Shown piece after piece: positions 39,183 to 49,689 of a DNA stretch of 64,000 nt. The translations under genes were made by a program, and so were the position numbers. The stretch is from assembly GCF_016925495.1 (NCBI RefSeq), contig NZ_CP070491.1, positions 62,001 through 126,000 on the forward strand, in the 5' to 3' direction. Positions within the stretch are counted from its first letter, which is position 1; every line of letters begins with the position of its first letter. The notes under the pieces are model-generated. The model worked only from the letters and a program-made list of their open reading frames with translations, made no database searches and was not told the origin of the DNA. This DNA comes from Methylococcus sp. EFPC2 (lineage in GTDB: Bacteria; Pseudomonadota; Gammaproteobacteria; Methylococcales; Methylococcaceae).

Positions 39183-40718
39183 ATGAAATCGACGGCGGTT
39201 GTGGGGCTCATGACCCTGGTTTCACGCGTGCTCGGCTTTTTGCGGGACATGGTCATCGCCCGGCTGTTCGGCGCCGATGCGGCCACGGATGCCTTTTTCG
39301 TGGCCTTCCGCATACCCAATTTCCTGCGCCGCTTGTTCGCCGAAGGTTCTTTCGCCCAGGCCTTCGTGCCCTTGCTCGCCGGTCACGGCGAGGATAGGGA
39401 CGGCTTTCGCCGCCTGATCGACCGGGCCACCGGCGCGCTGGCCTTGCTGTTTCTGTTGGCCACGCTGGCCGGTGTGGTGCTGGCTCCGGTATTGATCCTG
39501 GTATTCGCGCCCGGTTTCCTGGACCAGCCCGGCCAGCTCGATCTGGGCAGCCGGCTGCTGCAAATCACATTTCCCTATCTGTTCTTCGTGGTGCTGACGG
39601 CTTTTGCCGGAGCCATTTTGAATGCCGCGGGTCGCTTCGCCGTGCCCGCCTTCACGCCGGCCCTGCTCAATCTGAGCATGATCGCCGCCGCGATCTGGCT
39701 GGCGCCGCACCTGGCCGAGCCCGTGTCGGCCCTGGCCTGGGGCGTATTGCTGGCAGGCTTGGCGCAGCTGGTCTTGCAGATCCCGTTTCTGGCCGCCGCC
39801 GGCTTGCTGCCCAGGCCCAGGATCGATTTCCGCGATGCGGCGGTGCGCAGCCTGCTGAAGCGCATGGGGCCGGCCATCTTCGGCGTTTCGGTGACGCAGG
39901 TGAATCTGCTGGTCGATACCTTGCTGGCCTCTTTCCTGATGTCCGGCTCCGTGTCCTGGCTTTATTACTCCGACCGGCTGGTGGAGTTCCCTTTGGGCAT
40001 CTTCGGGGTCGCGCTGGGCTCGGCCATCCTGCCCCAATTGTCCAAGACCCATGTGCAGAAAGACCCGCGGCGTTTTTCCCATACCCTGGATTGGGGCCTG
40101 CGCTGGGTGTTGCTGATAGGTCTGCCGGCTACCGTCGGGCTGTTGGTATTGGCCGAACCTTTGATGGCTACCCTGTTCCGTTACGACGAATTCGGCGAGC
40201 GCGACGTTCTCATGGCGAGCCGCAGCCTGAAAACCTACGCGTCGGGGCTGGTCGGATTCATCGCCGTGAAGATCCTGGCGGCGGGTTACGGCGCCCGCCA
40301 CGATTTACGCACCCCCGTGCGCTACGGGATTTATGCGATGCTGGCCAACGCCTTGCTCGGTCTGGGGTTTACGCTGGCGCTCGCACCGCGGGGCTGGGGT
40401 CATGCCGGATTGGCACTGGCCACCGCGCTGGCGGCCTTGCTGAATGCCGGTTTGCTGCTGGGCGGGCTGATAAGGGCGAGGATCTATCGTCCACTGGACG
40501 GCTGGGGACTGTTCCTGTCGCGCGTGATACTCGGCAATGTCCTCATGGGATGGCTGCTGACGCAGGCCGCTGGGGGCCTGCCCTGGCTGGAATGGGGGGC
40601 GAGCGAACGGGTGCTGCAATTGGGGCTTTGGATCGGCGCCGGCGGGGGAGCCTATTTCCTGGCGCTGGCCGTACTGGGCTTGCGCCCCATCCACCTGCAA
40701 ACGCGCGAGGCGATATAG
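39183..40718 (+). CDS. murJ: Lipid II flippase MurJ
   Basis: Inner-membrane flippase (511 aa) that turns lipid II outward for peptidoglycan synthesis. [22 protein letters not shown], then [20 protein letters not shown] and [14 protein letters not shown], are MurJ hallmarks; about 14 hydrophobic segments are present. The ATG at 39183 is chosen by family; the frame extends upstream without homology-like sequence. A TATAAT lies 55 bases before the start. ribF follows by 2 bases. Confidence 0.96.
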   Translation: MKSTAVVGLMTLVSRVLGFLRDMVIARLFGADAATDAFFVAFRIPNFLRRLFAEGSFAQAFVPLLAGHGEDRDGFRRLIDRATGALALLFLLATLAGVVLAPVLILVFAPGFLDQPGQLDLGSRLLQITFPYLFFVVLTAFAGAILNAAGRFAVPAFTPALLNLSMIAAAIWLAPHLAEPVSALAWGVLLAGLAQLVLQIPFLAAAGLLPRPRIDFRDAAVRSLLKRMGPAIFGVSVTQVNLLVDTLLASFLMSGSVSWLYYSDRLVEFPLGIFGVALGSAILPQLSKTHVQKDPRRFSHTLDWGLRWVLLIGLPATVGLLVLAEPLMATLFRYDEFGERDVLMASRSLKTYASGLVGFIAVKILAAGYGARHDLRTPVRYGIYAMLANALLGLGFTLALAPRGWGHAGLALATALAALLNAGLLLGGLIRARIYRPLDGWGLFLSRVILGNVLMGWLLTQAAGGLPWLEWGASERVLQLGLWIGAGGGAYFLALAVLGLRPIHLQTREAI

Positions 40719-40720
40719 GC

Positions 40721-41662
40721 ATGCGGCTCGCGCGCGGAATCCGCCATATCGATCTGCCGCCCGGCGGCTGCGTCGCCACCATAGGCAATTTCGACGGCGT
40801 ACATATCGGCCACAGGGCCGTGATCGAGAATCTGGCTGCGGAAGGCCGGCGTCTGGGCCTACCGGTCGTCGTCGTGCTGTTCGAACCCCAGCCGCGCGAA
40901 TTTTTCGAGCCCGCCACGGCGCCGGCCCGGCTCATGAATTTGCGGGAGAAGCTGATCGCGCTGGCCCAACTGCCGCTGGACTGGGTGCTGCTGCTGCGCT
41001 TCGATCATGCCCTGGCGAACATGAGTGCGGAGGGTTTCATCCAGCGCATTTTGATCGACACCTTGCGCGTCAAGCGCCTGGTGATCGGCGACGACTTCCG
41101 TTTCGGCCGCGGTCGCACCGGCGATTTCTCCGCCCTGGTGCGGGCCGGGGTGGAGGCCGGATTCGCCGTCGAGGATACCGAATCCGTCCTGCTGGACGGC
41201 GTGCGGGTCAGCAGCACCTGGATCCGCGAGGCCCTGGCGGCGGGCGACATGGCGCGCGCCGAACGCTTGCTGGGCCGGCCCTATGCCTTGTGCGGCCGGG
41301 TCGGACCGGGTGCGATGCTGGGCCGCCAACTAGGATTTCCCACCGCGAACATCCGCTTGGACCGCAAAAACTCTCCTGTGCGGGGCGTGTTTGCCGTTAC
41401 AATGACCGGTGCCGCCGACCGCACCCTGACCGGCGTCGCCAACGTCGGTGTGCGGCCCACCGTCGATCGGGGGCCTACCCTCTTGCTCGAAACCCATTTG
41501 TTCGACTTCGCCGGCGACTTGTACGGGCGCCGGGTGTATGTCCGTTTCCATCACAAACTGCGCGACGAGCGCCGCTTCGCCGACGTCCGCGCCCTGGCCG
41601 AGCAGATTGCCCGGGATGCCGAGGGCGCGCGGGCGTATTTCGCGACTCACACTATCAGATAA
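40721..41662 (+). CDS. ribF: Bifunctional riboflavin kinase / FAD synthetase
   Basis: Makes FMN and FAD (313 aa). The N-terminal FAD synthetase domain has [20 protein letters not shown], and the middle has [15 protein letters not shown] and [10 protein letters not shown]. The C-terminal flavokinase domain has [14 protein letters not shown] and [10 protein letters not shown]. The gene order murJ-ribF-ileS-lspA is conserved in gammaproteobacteria. Confidence 0.97.
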   Translation: MRLARGIRHIDLPPGGCVATIGNFDGVHIGHRAVIENLAAEGRRLGLPVVVVLFEPQPREFFEPATAPARLMNLREKLIALAQLPLDWVLLLRFDHALANMSAEGFIQRILIDTLRVKRLVIGDDFRFGRGRTGDFSALVRAGVEAGFAVEDTESVLLDGVRVSSTWIREALAAGDMARAERLLGRPYALCGRVGPGAMLGRQLGFPTANIRLDRKNSPVRGVFAVTMTGAADRTLTGVANVGVRPTVDRGPTLLLETHLFDFAGDLYGRRVYVRFHHKLRDERRFADVRALAEQIARDAEGARAYFATHTIR

Positions 41663-41679
41663 ACCGCCGGAACAGACCT

Positions 41680-44499
41680 ATGGACTACAAAGCCACGCTG
41701 AATCTACCCGCCACCGACTTCCCGATGAAGGGCAATCTGCCGCAACGCGAGCCGGAGCAGTTGGACATTTGGCGTGAGAAGGCGCTGTATTCCAAGATCC
41801 GCCAGGCGACCGAAGGGCGGACGAAGTTCATCCTGCACGACGGCCCGCCCTACGCCAACGGCGAGATCCACATCGGCCATGCGGTCAACAAGGTGCTCAA
41901 GGACATCATCGTCAAGAGCAAGACGCTGGCGGGATTCGACGCGCCCTATGTGCCGGGCTGGGATTGCCACGGTCTGCCGATCGAGCTGATGGTGGAGAAG
42001 AAGCTCGGCAAGGCCGGCGTGCAGATCGAGCCGGCAGAATTCCGCCGCGCCTGCCGGGCCTATGCGGAAGAGCAGGTCGGCCTGCAACGCGACGAGTTCG
42101 TCCGTCTCGGGGTGTTCGGCGATTGGGACAACCCTTATCTGACGATGAATTACGCCTTCGAGGCCGACATCATCCGCGCATTGGGCAAAATCTGTGCGAA
42201 CGGCCACCTGATCAAGGGCGCCAAGCCGGTGCACTGGTGTACCGATTGCGGTTCCGCCCTGGCCGAAGCCGAGGTGGAATATGAGAACAAGCGATCGCTG
42301 ACCATAGACGTGCGCTTCCGCGTGGTCGACGAGCATGCGGCGATCAAGCGCTTCCATCCTGCCGACGGGCAGGGCGGGCAAGGGCCCCTGTCCGTGGTGA
42401 TCTGGACCACCACGCCCTGGACCCTGCCGGCCAATCAGGCGGTGGCGCTCAATCCGGAACTCGATTATGCCGTCGTGCAACTGGAAGAATCCGGCGAACG
42501 CCTGATTCTGGCCGAAGCGCTGATCAAGGACGTGCTGGTGCGCTACGGCATCGAAAAATACCGCGTGGTCGCCTATTGCAAGGGCGCCGCGCTGGAAGGC
42601 CTGTTGCTGAAGCATCCTTTCCTCGACCGCGAGGTGCCCGTCATCCTGGGCGATCACGTGACGCTGGAAGCGGGTACCGGCGCGGTTCATACCGCACCCG
42701 GCCACGGCCAGGAAGACTATGCGGTCGGCCTCAAATACAAGCTGGCCGTGGAAAACCCGGTGGGCGACGACGGCAAGTTCCTGCCCGGCACGCCTTTTTT
42801 CGCCGGCCAGCACGTGATGACCGCCAATCCCCAGGTGGTCGAGGTGCTCAAGGATCATGGCGCGCTCCTGCACACCACCAGCATCGAGCACAGCTATCCG
42901 CATTGCTGGCGCCACAAGACGCCGGTGATTTTCCGCGCCACCCCGCAATGGTTCATCGCCATGGACGAGAACGGCCTGCGCGCCCAGGCGCTGGAAGAGA
43001 TCGCCCGGGTGCAGTGGCTGCCGGACTGGGGCCAGGCCCGCATCGAAGGCATGGTGGGCAACCGGCCGGACTGGTGCGTCTCGCGCCAGCGCAATTGGGG
43101 CGTGCCCATCGCCTTGTTCGTGCACAAGCAGACCGGCGAGCTGCATCCCGACACGCTGGCCTTGATCGAGCAGGTCGCGCAGCGCGTGGAACAGAGCGGC
43201 ATCGAAGCCTGGTTCCAGCTCGATCCCGCCGAGTTGCTGGGCGCGGACGCGGAAAACTACAGCAAGGCGAGCGATACGCTGGACGTCTGGTTCGATTCCG
43301 GCGTCACGCACCATGCGGTGCTGGCGCGCCGGCCCGAACTGCAATTCCCGGCCGATCTCTACCTGGAAGGCTCCGACCAGCACCGCGGCTGGTTCCAGTC
43401 CTCGCTGCTGGCTTCCGTGGCGATCAGCGGCCAGGCGCCTTACAAGCAGGTATTGACCCACGGTTTCACGGTCGACGCCCAGGGCAAGAAGATGTCCAAG
43501 TCCAAAGGCAACGTGGTCGCACCGCAGAAAGTGGTCAAAACCCTGGGCGCGGACGTGCTGCGCCTGTGGGTGGCGGCCACCGACTACCGCGCCGAGATGA
43601 GCGTCTCGGACGAGATCCTCAAGCGCACTTCCGACGTCTATCGCCGTTTGCGCAATACCGCGCGCTATCTGCTTTCCAATCTGAACGGCTTCGATCCCGC
43701 TACGGATCTCGTTTCCGCCGAGAGGCTGCTGCCGTTGGACCGCTGGGCGGTCGACCGCGCCTGGCAGTTGCAGCAGGACGTGATTGCCGCCTACGAAACC
43801 TACCAGTTCCATCTGGTTTATCAGAAGGTCCACCACTTCTGTTCGGTGGATCTCGGCAGCTTCTATCTCGACGTCACCAAGGACCGGCAATACACCGCCA
43901 AGGGCGACAGCCTGGCGCGGCGTTCCACCCAGACCGCCATGTACCATCTGGCGGAAGCCCTGACCCGCTGGCTGGCACCCATCACGCCGTTCACCGCGGA
44001 CGAAATCTGGCGCTTTCTGCCGGGCGCGCGCGCCGAATCCGTGTTCCTGAGCGGCTGGTACGAAGGACTCTATGCCCTGGATGACGCCGCGGCATTGAAC
44101 CGGGCCTATTGGGACGTCGTGCTGGCGGTGCGCGAAGCGGTGAGCAAGGAACTGGAAGTCTTGCGCGTGCGTGGCGAAATCGGCTCCTCCCTGGATGCCG
44201 AGGTCGAGCTCTTTGCAGCCCCGGCGCTCCACGAGCAACTGGCCAAGTTGGAAGACGAGCTCCGCTTCGTGTTCATCACCTCATATGCCAAGGTCTCGCC
44301 GGCCGCCGAAGCGCCGGCCGACGCCTTGCCGACCGAGGTCGAGGGGCTGCAATTGAAGCTCAAGGCGAGCGCACACACCAAGTGCGTGCGTTGCTGGCAC
44401 CATAGGCACGACGTGGGCGCGAACGCCGAGCATCCGGAACTGTGCGGCCGCTGCGTGGAAAACGTCGCCGGTGCGGGCGAAAGCCGCCGCTACGCCTGA
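41680..44499 (+). CDS. ileS: Isoleucyl-tRNA synthetase
   Basis: Class I synthetase (939 aa). The ATP-binding motif is [20 protein letters not shown] and the KMSKS loop is in [13 protein letters not shown]. The CP1 editing domain lies between ([17 protein letters not shown], with the [11 protein letters not shown] region). The C-terminal zinc site is [12 protein letters not shown] with CGRC. The ATG at 41680 is 17 bases after ribF. Full length. Confidence 0.98.
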   Translation: MDYKATLNLPATDFPMKGNLPQREPEQLDIWREKALYSKIRQATEGRTKFILHDGPPYANGEIHIGHAVNKVLKDIIVKSKTLAGFDAPYVPGWDCHGLPIELMVEKKLGKAGVQIEPAEFRRACRAYAEEQVGLQRDEFVRLGVFGDWDNPYLTMNYAFEADIIRALGKICANGHLIKGAKPVHWCTDCGSALAEAEVEYENKRSLTIDVRFRVVDEHAAIKRFHPADGQGGQGPLSVVIWTTTPWTLPANQAVALNPELDYAVVQLEESGERLILAEALIKDVLVRYGIEKYRVVAYCKGAALEGLLLKHPFLDREVPVILGDHVTLEAGTGAVHTAPGHGQEDYAVGLKYKLAVENPVGDDGKFLPGTPFFAGQHVMTANPQVVEVLKDHGALLHTTSIEHSYPHCWRHKTPVIFRATPQWFIAMDENGLRAQALEEIARVQWLPDWGQARIEGMVGNRPDWCVSRQRNWGVPIALFVHKQTGELHPDTLALIEQVAQRVEQSGIEAWFQLDPAELLGADAENYSKASDTLDVWFDSGVTHHAVLARRPELQFPADLYLEGSDQHRGWFQSSLLASVAISGQAPYKQVLTHGFTVDAQGKKMSKSKGNVVAPQKVVKTLGADVLRLWVAATDYRAEMSVSDEILKRTSDVYRRLRNTARYLLSNLNGFDPATDLVSAERLLPLDRWAVDRAWQLQQDVIAAYETYQFHLVYQKVHHFCSVDLGSFYLDVTKDRQYTAKGDSLARRSTQTAMYHLAEALTRWLAPITPFTADEIWRFLPGARAESVFLSGWYEGLYALDDAAALNRAYWDVVLAVREAVSKELEVLRVRGEIGSSLDAEVELFAAPALHEQLAKLEDELRFVFITSYAKVSPAAEAPADALPTEVEGLQLKLKASAHTKCVRCWHHRHDVGANAEHPELCGRCVENVAGAGESRRYA

Positions 44500-44508
44500 G
44501 GCCCGCCC

Positions 44509-44982
44509 ATGCTCAAATGGCTATGGCTGTCGGTGCTGGTGATCGCGCTCGATCAGGCGACCAAGTTGCTGGTCGATCACTCGCTGGCACTTTACGACAG
44601 CATCCCGCTGGTTCCGTCCTTCCAACTCACCTATTTGCGCAACACGGGGGCGGCATTCAGCTTTCTGAGGGATGCCGGGGGCTGGCAGCGTTGGTTCTTC
44701 ATCACGCTGGCCGGTGTCGCCAGCGTGGGCATCTCCGTCTGGCTCAAGCGTCTGCCTAGCGATCGTCGTTGGGAAGCCGGCGCCTGGGCCTTGGTGCTGG
44801 GCGGCGCCTTGGGCAATCTGATCGACCGCGTGGCCTACGGCTACGTCATCGATTTCCTGGACGTCTATTACGGCGAGTGGCACTTCCCGGCATTCAACGT
44901 CGCCGACTCGGCCATCACCGTGGGCGTCGGTATGTTGCTGATCGATGCCTATCTGACGGCCCGGAAAGATCAGGTCGGCTAA
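44509..44982 (+). CDS. lspA: Lipoprotein signal peptidase II
   Basis: Membrane aspartic protease (157 aa) that removes lipoprotein signal peptides. Four hydrophobic segments. The catalytic aspartates are in NLIDRVAYGYVIDFLD and FNVADSAIT; NTGAAFSFLRD is another family block. It follows ileS by 9 bases, ending the operon. Confidence 0.98.
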   Translation: MLKWLWLSVLVIALDQATKLLVDHSLALYDSIPLVPSFQLTYLRNTGAAFSFLRDAGGWQRWFFITLAGVASVGISVWLKRLPSDRRWEAGAWALVLGGALGNLIDRVAYGYVIDFLDVYYGEWHFPAFNVADSAITVGVGMLLIDAYLTARKDQVG

Positions 44983-45374
44983 GGTAATAGAAGTGTGGAA
45001 CGGAGGGGGGGTGAGGATATGTCCGCTACGGCCGTAATTTCCCCGCTTCCCGCTTCGCAGATGAATTCAGCGAACATCTTTGCGCTGGCGGGAAGTCTGA
45101 ACAGCTGGGCCGCTTCCGCAAGCATGGAAGATTCGGCGGTCAACCGCCAGCCCTATGGCTTGGTGCGTGCCTTAGGGCGGCTCGCCACGACTTCGGCCCA
45201 AGGCGTCAGCACGCACGCCGGGCCATCGAGACGGCCGGTATGGCGATTGGCTACCCTGGCTTCGAGCCAGTCGATGCCGAGCAGGTGGCTTGAATGAAAG
45301 TCGGGTTACGGCTGTGATCGATCTACTGGGCTAGTCCTGACCGAAGTGGGGATTAGAGAATAGGAGAATTAGCC
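44983..45374. other. Intergenic region with unassigned open frames
   Basis: About 390 bases before the two-component genes. A plus-strand frame covers 44995-45297 and the minus strand also stays open over parts of it, with text such as WLEARVANRHTGRLDGPACV before an in-frame stop. It has protein-like composition on minus but no start or ribosome site, so it may be a gene remnant or a dispersed repeat. Confidence 0.35.
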
Positions 45375-46040
45375 ATTCGCCTGCTATTGATCGAAGATGA
45401 CCCCGTGTTGAGCGCTTCGCTGCAGACCGACCTCGAGCGCTCCGGTTTCGTCGTGGATATGGCCGCCGACGGTGAAACGGGCGAATTCCTCGGCGCGACC
45501 GAAAGCTACGATGCCGCCATACTGGACTTGGGCCTGCCCAAACTGCCGGGGCTGGAAGTCTTGCGCCGCTGGCGCGCGGCCGACAATGCCCTGCCGGTTA
45601 TTATTCTGACCGCCCGGGATGCTTGGTATGAAAAAGTGGACGGGCTTAAGGCCGGTGCCGACGATTATCTCGGCAAGCCTTTCCACATCGAGGAACTGAT
45701 CGCGCGTCTGCAGGCCATGCTGAAACGTCGGGCCGGCCTGGTTCATCCCCAACTCGAAATGTACGGGATCAAGCTGGATGAGGAGCGGCAGACCGTCACC
45801 ATCGACGGCACGAAGATCATGCAGCTAACCGCCCTCGAATTCCGTTTGCTGCGTTATTTCATGCTGCATCCGCGCAAGGTGCTGTCAAAGGCGCATCTGG
45901 TGGAGCACGTCTACGGGCGCGAAATCGATCCCGACAGCAACGTCCTGGAGGTCTACATCAACCGGCTCCGGCGCATGCTCGACAAGGATCTCATCACCAC
46001 CCGCCGAGGCCAGGGCTACGTGTTCGGACACGAACCATGA
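45375..46040 (+). CDS. OmpR/PhoP-family response regulator with probable ATT start
   Basis: Two-domain regulator of about 221 aa. The receiver has IRLLLIEDDPVLSASLQ with the acidic pair, the phospho-acceptor Asp in AAILDLGLPKLPG, the Thr in PVIILTARD and the Lys in DDYLGKPF. The OmpR-type winged helix follows (LTALEFRLLRYFMLHPRKVL, SNVLEVYINRLRRML, TTRRGQGYVF). No ATG, GTG or TTG precedes the receiver's first strand; the ATT at 45375 is 7 bases after a good AGGAGA ribosome site, and the next alternative (TTG at 45387) would lose the strand. It overlaps the kinase gene by 4 bases. Its targets are unknown; the secreted block downstream is a candidate. Confidence 0.88.
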   Translation: MRLLLIEDDPVLSASLQTDLERSGFVVDMAADGETGEFLGATESYDAAILDLGLPKLPGLEVLRRWRAADNALPVIILTARDAWYEKVDGLKAGADDYLGKPFHIEELIARLQAMLKRRAGLVHPQLEMYGIKLDEERQTVTIDGTKIMQLTALEFRLLRYFMLHPRKVLSKAHLVEHVYGREIDPDSNVLEVYINRLRRMLDKDLITTRRGQGYVFGHEP

Positions 46041-47371
46041 GGTCGTTGCGAGGCCGGCTTAACCGCGGACTCGTTGCCATCCTCGTGATCGTGTTCGCTT
46101 CGCAATGGCTATTAGGAAGCTATGCCACGCGCCTCGTGGTCGAGCATGAAATGCTCACCCGCCTCGAACACGACGGCGACTCCCTGCTGTCATCCTTCGA
46201 AGTGGGACAAGACGGAGCGATCCGATTCGACACCCACCGGCTGGGACTGATCTACGAACAAACCTATTCCGGCCATTACTTGGACATCCATGCCGATGGC
46301 CAGGTGTTCCATTCGAGGTCATTGGCGGATGAACACATGGCGGTCGAGCCTTTGGCGCCGGGGCAGCGGCGCCAATACCATTGCGTAGGCCCAGAAGGCC
46401 AGCCCCTGCTGGTACTTGCCCGTGGGCTCGCCCTGCAGGGCCAAAACATCACCCTCACGGTGGCGGAGGAACTGACGGCCATCGACCACGAGATCGCCAG
46501 CCTGAGTCTCGGATACCTGGTGCTCAGCACAAGCCTGCTTCTCGTCGCCATCATCTGGCAGCGCCTGGATGTGCGGCGTGCCCTGCGACCGTTGTCCGAG
46601 CTACGGCGAGACCTCTTGGCCATCGCCCGCGGCGAGAGTTCGCGTATCGCTTCCGACGCTCCGGCGGAAATCCGGCCGCTGGTGGATGAAATCAACCGCT
46701 TGCTGGTTCTGACGGCACGCCGCCTCCAGCAATCGCGCACCGCAGTTGGCAACCTGGCCCACGCCCTCAAAACCCCCCTCGCCATCCTGTTCCGGATTGC
46801 TGCCGATTCGAGGTTAGAAGCAACGCCTGATCTTGCCCGACATTTACTGGAGCAATCCACCACCATACACCGGCGGATCGAACGGGAACTGAAACGGGCT
46901 CGCTTGGCAGGCGCCGGTAGTTCCGGTGCCCTGTTCAATCCGGGGGAGGAACTCCCCGTCCTGGTCCAAGTTCTGGAAAATGTCTACCTGGAAAAAAATC
47001 TGGCCGTCGAAGTGGTCGCGCCGTGCCAATTGTTTCCCTATGATCGCGAAGACCTGCTTGAACTGATCGGCAATCTGGCCGACAACGCCTGCAAATGGGC
47101 GGAGGGGAAAGTTCACATCCATGTTGCCTGCCAAGACGGCTTCACGGTCAACGTGGAGGACGACGGGCCCGGCTGTACGCCCGACAAGATCGCACAGCTG
47201 AGTCAACGGGGTCTCCGCCTGGATGAATCGAAACCCGGCCACGGGCTCGGCCTGGCCATTGCTCGCGACATCGCCGAATTCTACGGTGGTGATCTCGAAT
47301 TCGGCCGGTCGGAGTCCTTGGGTGGTCTTTCAGTTCGGGTTTTCTTGCCGATGCCACCCGCGATCGCCTAG
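46037..47371 (+). CDS. Membrane sensor histidine kinase
   Basis: Kinase partner (444 aa) of the preceding regulator. Two membrane segments (LVAILVIVFASQWLLGSYA; LGYLVLSTSLLLVAIIW) flank a periplasmic domain of about 130 residues. A HAMP-like linker leads to the H-box VGNLAHALKTPLAIL, the N-box ELIGNLADNACKWAEG, and the G1/G2 boxes VEDDGPGC and GHGLGLAIARDIAEFYGG. The PhoQ-like H-box (HALKTPLA) places it near the PhoQ subfamily. The signal is unknown. Confidence 0.9.
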   Translation: MRSLRGRLNRGLVAILVIVFASQWLLGSYATRLVVEHEMLTRLEHDGDSLLSSFEVGQDGAIRFDTHRLGLIYEQTYSGHYLDIHADGQVFHSRSLADEHMAVEPLAPGQRRQYHCVGPEGQPLLVLARGLALQGQNITLTVAEELTAIDHEIASLSLGYLVLSTSLLLVAIIWQRLDVRRALRPLSELRRDLLAIARGESSRIASDAPAEIRPLVDEINRLLVLTARRLQQSRTAVGNLAHALKTPLAILFRIAADSRLEATPDLARHLLEQSTTIHRRIERELKRARLAGAGSSGALFNPGEELPVLVQVLENVYLEKNLAVEVVAPCQLFPYDREDLLELIGNLADNACKWAEGKVHIHVACQDGFTVNVEDDGPGCTPDKIAQLSQRGLRLDESKPGHGLGLAIARDIAEFYGGDLEFGRSESLGGLSVRVFLPMPPAIA

Positions 47372-47649
47372 AAACCGTCACTCTTGAAACAGACGGCCGG
47401 TCAAACAAGCCGATAAAAGCGCTTCGGGAAGCCTTGGGATACAAGCGGCAGGTCGAAACGGAGGCCAACAGTCGCGGGCGCGACTTCAGCGATCTCGCAG
47501 CCGAACCCGGTCTCAGGTTCTTAAGGCGTGTGCAATTTACACGGGTGCACGGTAACGCCGTTTGGAGCCGGACGGGCCGAAGGCCTACCTATCTTCTTCC
47601 CTCATCGTTCATCATCTTCGGTTGCGCAGAACAGCCCGCTACTCCCCGT

Positions 47650-47672
47650 TTTTAAGCTTGAATTTAACTTCA
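47650..47672. repeat. 23-bp motif, left copy
   Basis: Begins TTTTAAGCTTGAATTTAACT and is identical over 23 bases to 51429-51451. Both copies sit roughly 90-115 bases before a small or secreted coding frame (47764 and 51539) and after a CCCCGTTT string. It may be a shared promoter or operator, or the edge of duplicated DNA. Confidence 0.7.
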
Positions 47673-47763
47673 TGTGGTAAATCGTACGTCCCATAGGGAG
47701 TAACTAGGATCTGTTCCGCCACGGTTTCATGGCATCCCGCTCTACATAGAAAGTTAAGACGCC

Positions 47764-47916
47764 ATGAACATGTTCTTCGCTACGTTTGCACAAATCGCCG
47801 CTTCTTCTGCCGCGTCCGCGGTACACGCATTGACCCTGCAGTTCGCTCCGCCCCTCCTGTCCGCCCTTACAGCCTCATGGTTCTGGCCGTATCGGTCCGG
47901 AGATGACCCGCTCTAA
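47764..47916 (+). CDS. Possible 50-residue membrane or exported peptide
   Basis: An ATG frame, MNMFFATFAQIAASSAASAV then HALTLQFAPPLLSALTASWF and a short charged end, is compatible with a signal-like or single-membrane peptide. The ribosome site (AAGTTAAGA) is weak. No family recognised. It is listed because it lies at the same distance after the 23-bp motif as the 51539 gene does after the other copy. Confidence 0.25.
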   Translation: MNMFFATFAQIAASSAASAVHALTLQFAPPLLSALTASWFWPYRSGDDPL

Positions 47917-48080
47917 TTTCCGTAAGGGCAAAACCTCATCGGAGCCACCCCGATCGAGATCGGGGACACGTCCGATCCAGTGGCACAGCCTCAGCCAAGG
48001 AACCGCCTGCATCACGGGTTGCAGCGGATGTGTCGTTCCGAATGGAGACAAGGTAAGCATCGTCCCGCATAGCCGCCAAC

Positions 48081-49598
48081 ATGGTGAATAAAGAAATTAT
48101 GCAAAGCTCAGTTCCCGTTTTAGTACTAGCTCGGTTGCGCGCGACCTCAATGGCTTGCTTATGCGTCGCAGCACTGACAATCGGTATCGACATCCAGGCT
48201 GCGCCGGCAGCCGGTTGGTCGGGCACCTCGACGATCTCCCCGGCCCTACAGCCGGACCCGACGCGCGGTTCCCAGTTGAACGATGTTGCGGTCAACGCCA
48301 GCGGCCTCACGGTGGCGGCATGGGATCAGAACAACTTTTACGCCCCTGTTTCCGCCAGTATCGGCGTTGCCATCCAATCCGGGGGACGATGGGGCGCTCC
48401 CTGCACATTCTCCGGCACTTCGATCCCCGATCGAAATCCCGATGGAAGCAGTCCGGGAAGAGCCGACAACCTGACATGCGCGCCTAGCATGTCAGGCGTC
48501 ACGAACTTTTCCATGACTCCGAAAGTCGCCGTAGGCGCCGACGGCACCCTGGCGGTCTCCTGGACCTACCAAAACGCCAACTTGACAGGCCAGAAGGTCC
48601 AGGTTGCGGTACGACCGGCGGGTTCAACGAGCTGGACAGGCTACACGCTTGCGACGTTTACGCCCGGCGGTGTCGCGATCACGCGCTCGGTTCCGGTCGC
48701 TGTCGATGACAACGGCAACGTGACCGCGGTATGGAACGTGTGGAACGGGACCGGCAACGAGGTGCAAACCGCCACATTGCCGGCCGGCAGTAACACCTGG
48801 TCGAGACCGACCACGATCTCTGCTTCGGGCCACGACGGGCTTTATTTCAGCCTGGCGGTAAACGCGCGGGGCGACGCGGGAGTTGTATATACGCTTTCAC
48901 CTTACACCACCTATTCGACGGGAACCGCGGCGTACTATGTGTCCCGCACGGGCCCGTATGGGCTCTGGAGCAATAGTCCGGTACAGGTCTCTGAGACCAT
49001 CATGTCCTGGGTGGGCTACGTGACGAACCCGCAGGTGGCGGTTGATGCCTACGGCTTGGCTACCGTGATCTATATGGGCAACGGTCTGGAGGCAACGCGC
49101 GAAGTCTCGGCAAATTCTTGGACTGCCCATCGCCCCATCATCCAGACCAACATCAGCGGGGCGAGCTACATGAGCCCTGATCTGGCCGTGGACAACAACG
49201 GTAATGCCGTCGTCGCTCTCTCGATTTTCGATCCGACCGTCGGCGTGGATCGGGCCTCCGTCTGGGTTAGCCAAGGCGATGCCGGCGGCAACTGGACGCA
49301 GGCGCAACGCATCACCGACCCGACGGTGCCGGTGGACGCCTACGCCACGCGTGTCGCGGTGTCGCCGAACGGCGCACAGCAGTTAGTGGGCTGGATAGAC
49401 CACTACCACGGCAGCGCCCAAGTCGCTCAATGGACCGCCAACGGCTGGAACACGACCACGCTGGGTCGCGGGACGGCGTTTGCTTCCTTCCAGGAGGTGT
49501 TAGGCCTGGATGCCGGTTCCGGAGCCGTGGCGCGTGCCATCTGGAAGAGTTCGAGTTCGAAGGGCGGTACCAGGATCGTGGCTACCAACTATCGCTGA
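48081..49598 (+). CDS. Secreted protein with eight propeller-like repeats
   Basis: Unassigned exported protein (up to 505 aa). The start is uncertain: ATG at 48081, or later ATGs at 48099 and 48150. A signal-like segment (MACLCVAALTIGIDIQAAPA) ends near residue 43. The rest contains about eight repeats with the pattern hydrophobic-AV-x-x-x-G-x-hydrophobic-W, such as DVAVNASGLTVAAWDQ, KVAVGADGTLAVSWTY, PVAVDDNGNVTAVWNV, LAVNARGDAGVVYTL, QVAVDAYGLATVIYM, DLAVDNNGNAVVALSI and RVAVSPNGAQQLVGWI. This looks like a sialidase-type beta-propeller without visible catalytic signature. First of a run of secreted genes. Confidence 0.7.
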   Translation: MVNKEIMQSSVPVLVLARLRATSMACLCVAALTIGIDIQAAPAAGWSGTSTISPALQPDPTRGSQLNDVAVNASGLTVAAWDQNNFYAPVSASIGVAIQSGGRWGAPCTFSGTSIPDRNPDGSSPGRADNLTCAPSMSGVTNFSMTPKVAVGADGTLAVSWTYQNANLTGQKVQVAVRPAGSTSWTGYTLATFTPGGVAITRSVPVAVDDNGNVTAVWNVWNGTGNEVQTATLPAGSNTWSRPTTISASGHDGLYFSLAVNARGDAGVVYTLSPYTTYSTGTAAYYVSRTGPYGLWSNSPVQVSETIMSWVGYVTNPQVAVDAYGLATVIYMGNGLEATREVSANSWTAHRPIIQTNISGASYMSPDLAVDNNGNAVVALSIFDPTVGVDRASVWVSQGDAGGNWTQAQRITDPTVPVDAYATRVAVSPNGAQQLVGWIDHYHGSAQVAQWTANGWNTTTLGRGTAFASFQEVLGLDAGSGAVARAIWKSSSSKGGTRIVATNYR

Positions 49599-49689
49599 GT
49601 AATCGCGAACGCCGCTCGGCACGCCTTTAATGATCGCTGAACCGGGCTCCCGGCTTGGGCCTGGGCCAGCACTCCATGAGACAAGAAAG

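Larger units (their letters stand above)
47372..48080. other. Intergenic region between the kinase and the secreted-protein block
   Basis: About 700 bases. It holds the left copy of a 23-base motif (47650-47672) that recurs exactly at 51429-51451, a small signal-peptide-like frame at 47764-47916, and an AT-richer stretch before 48081. Other short frames look random. Confidence 0.45.

Noticed and set aside
41704-44238. 844-codon open frame antisense to ileS
   Set aside because: Same reason: antisense shadow of a full-length housekeeping gene.
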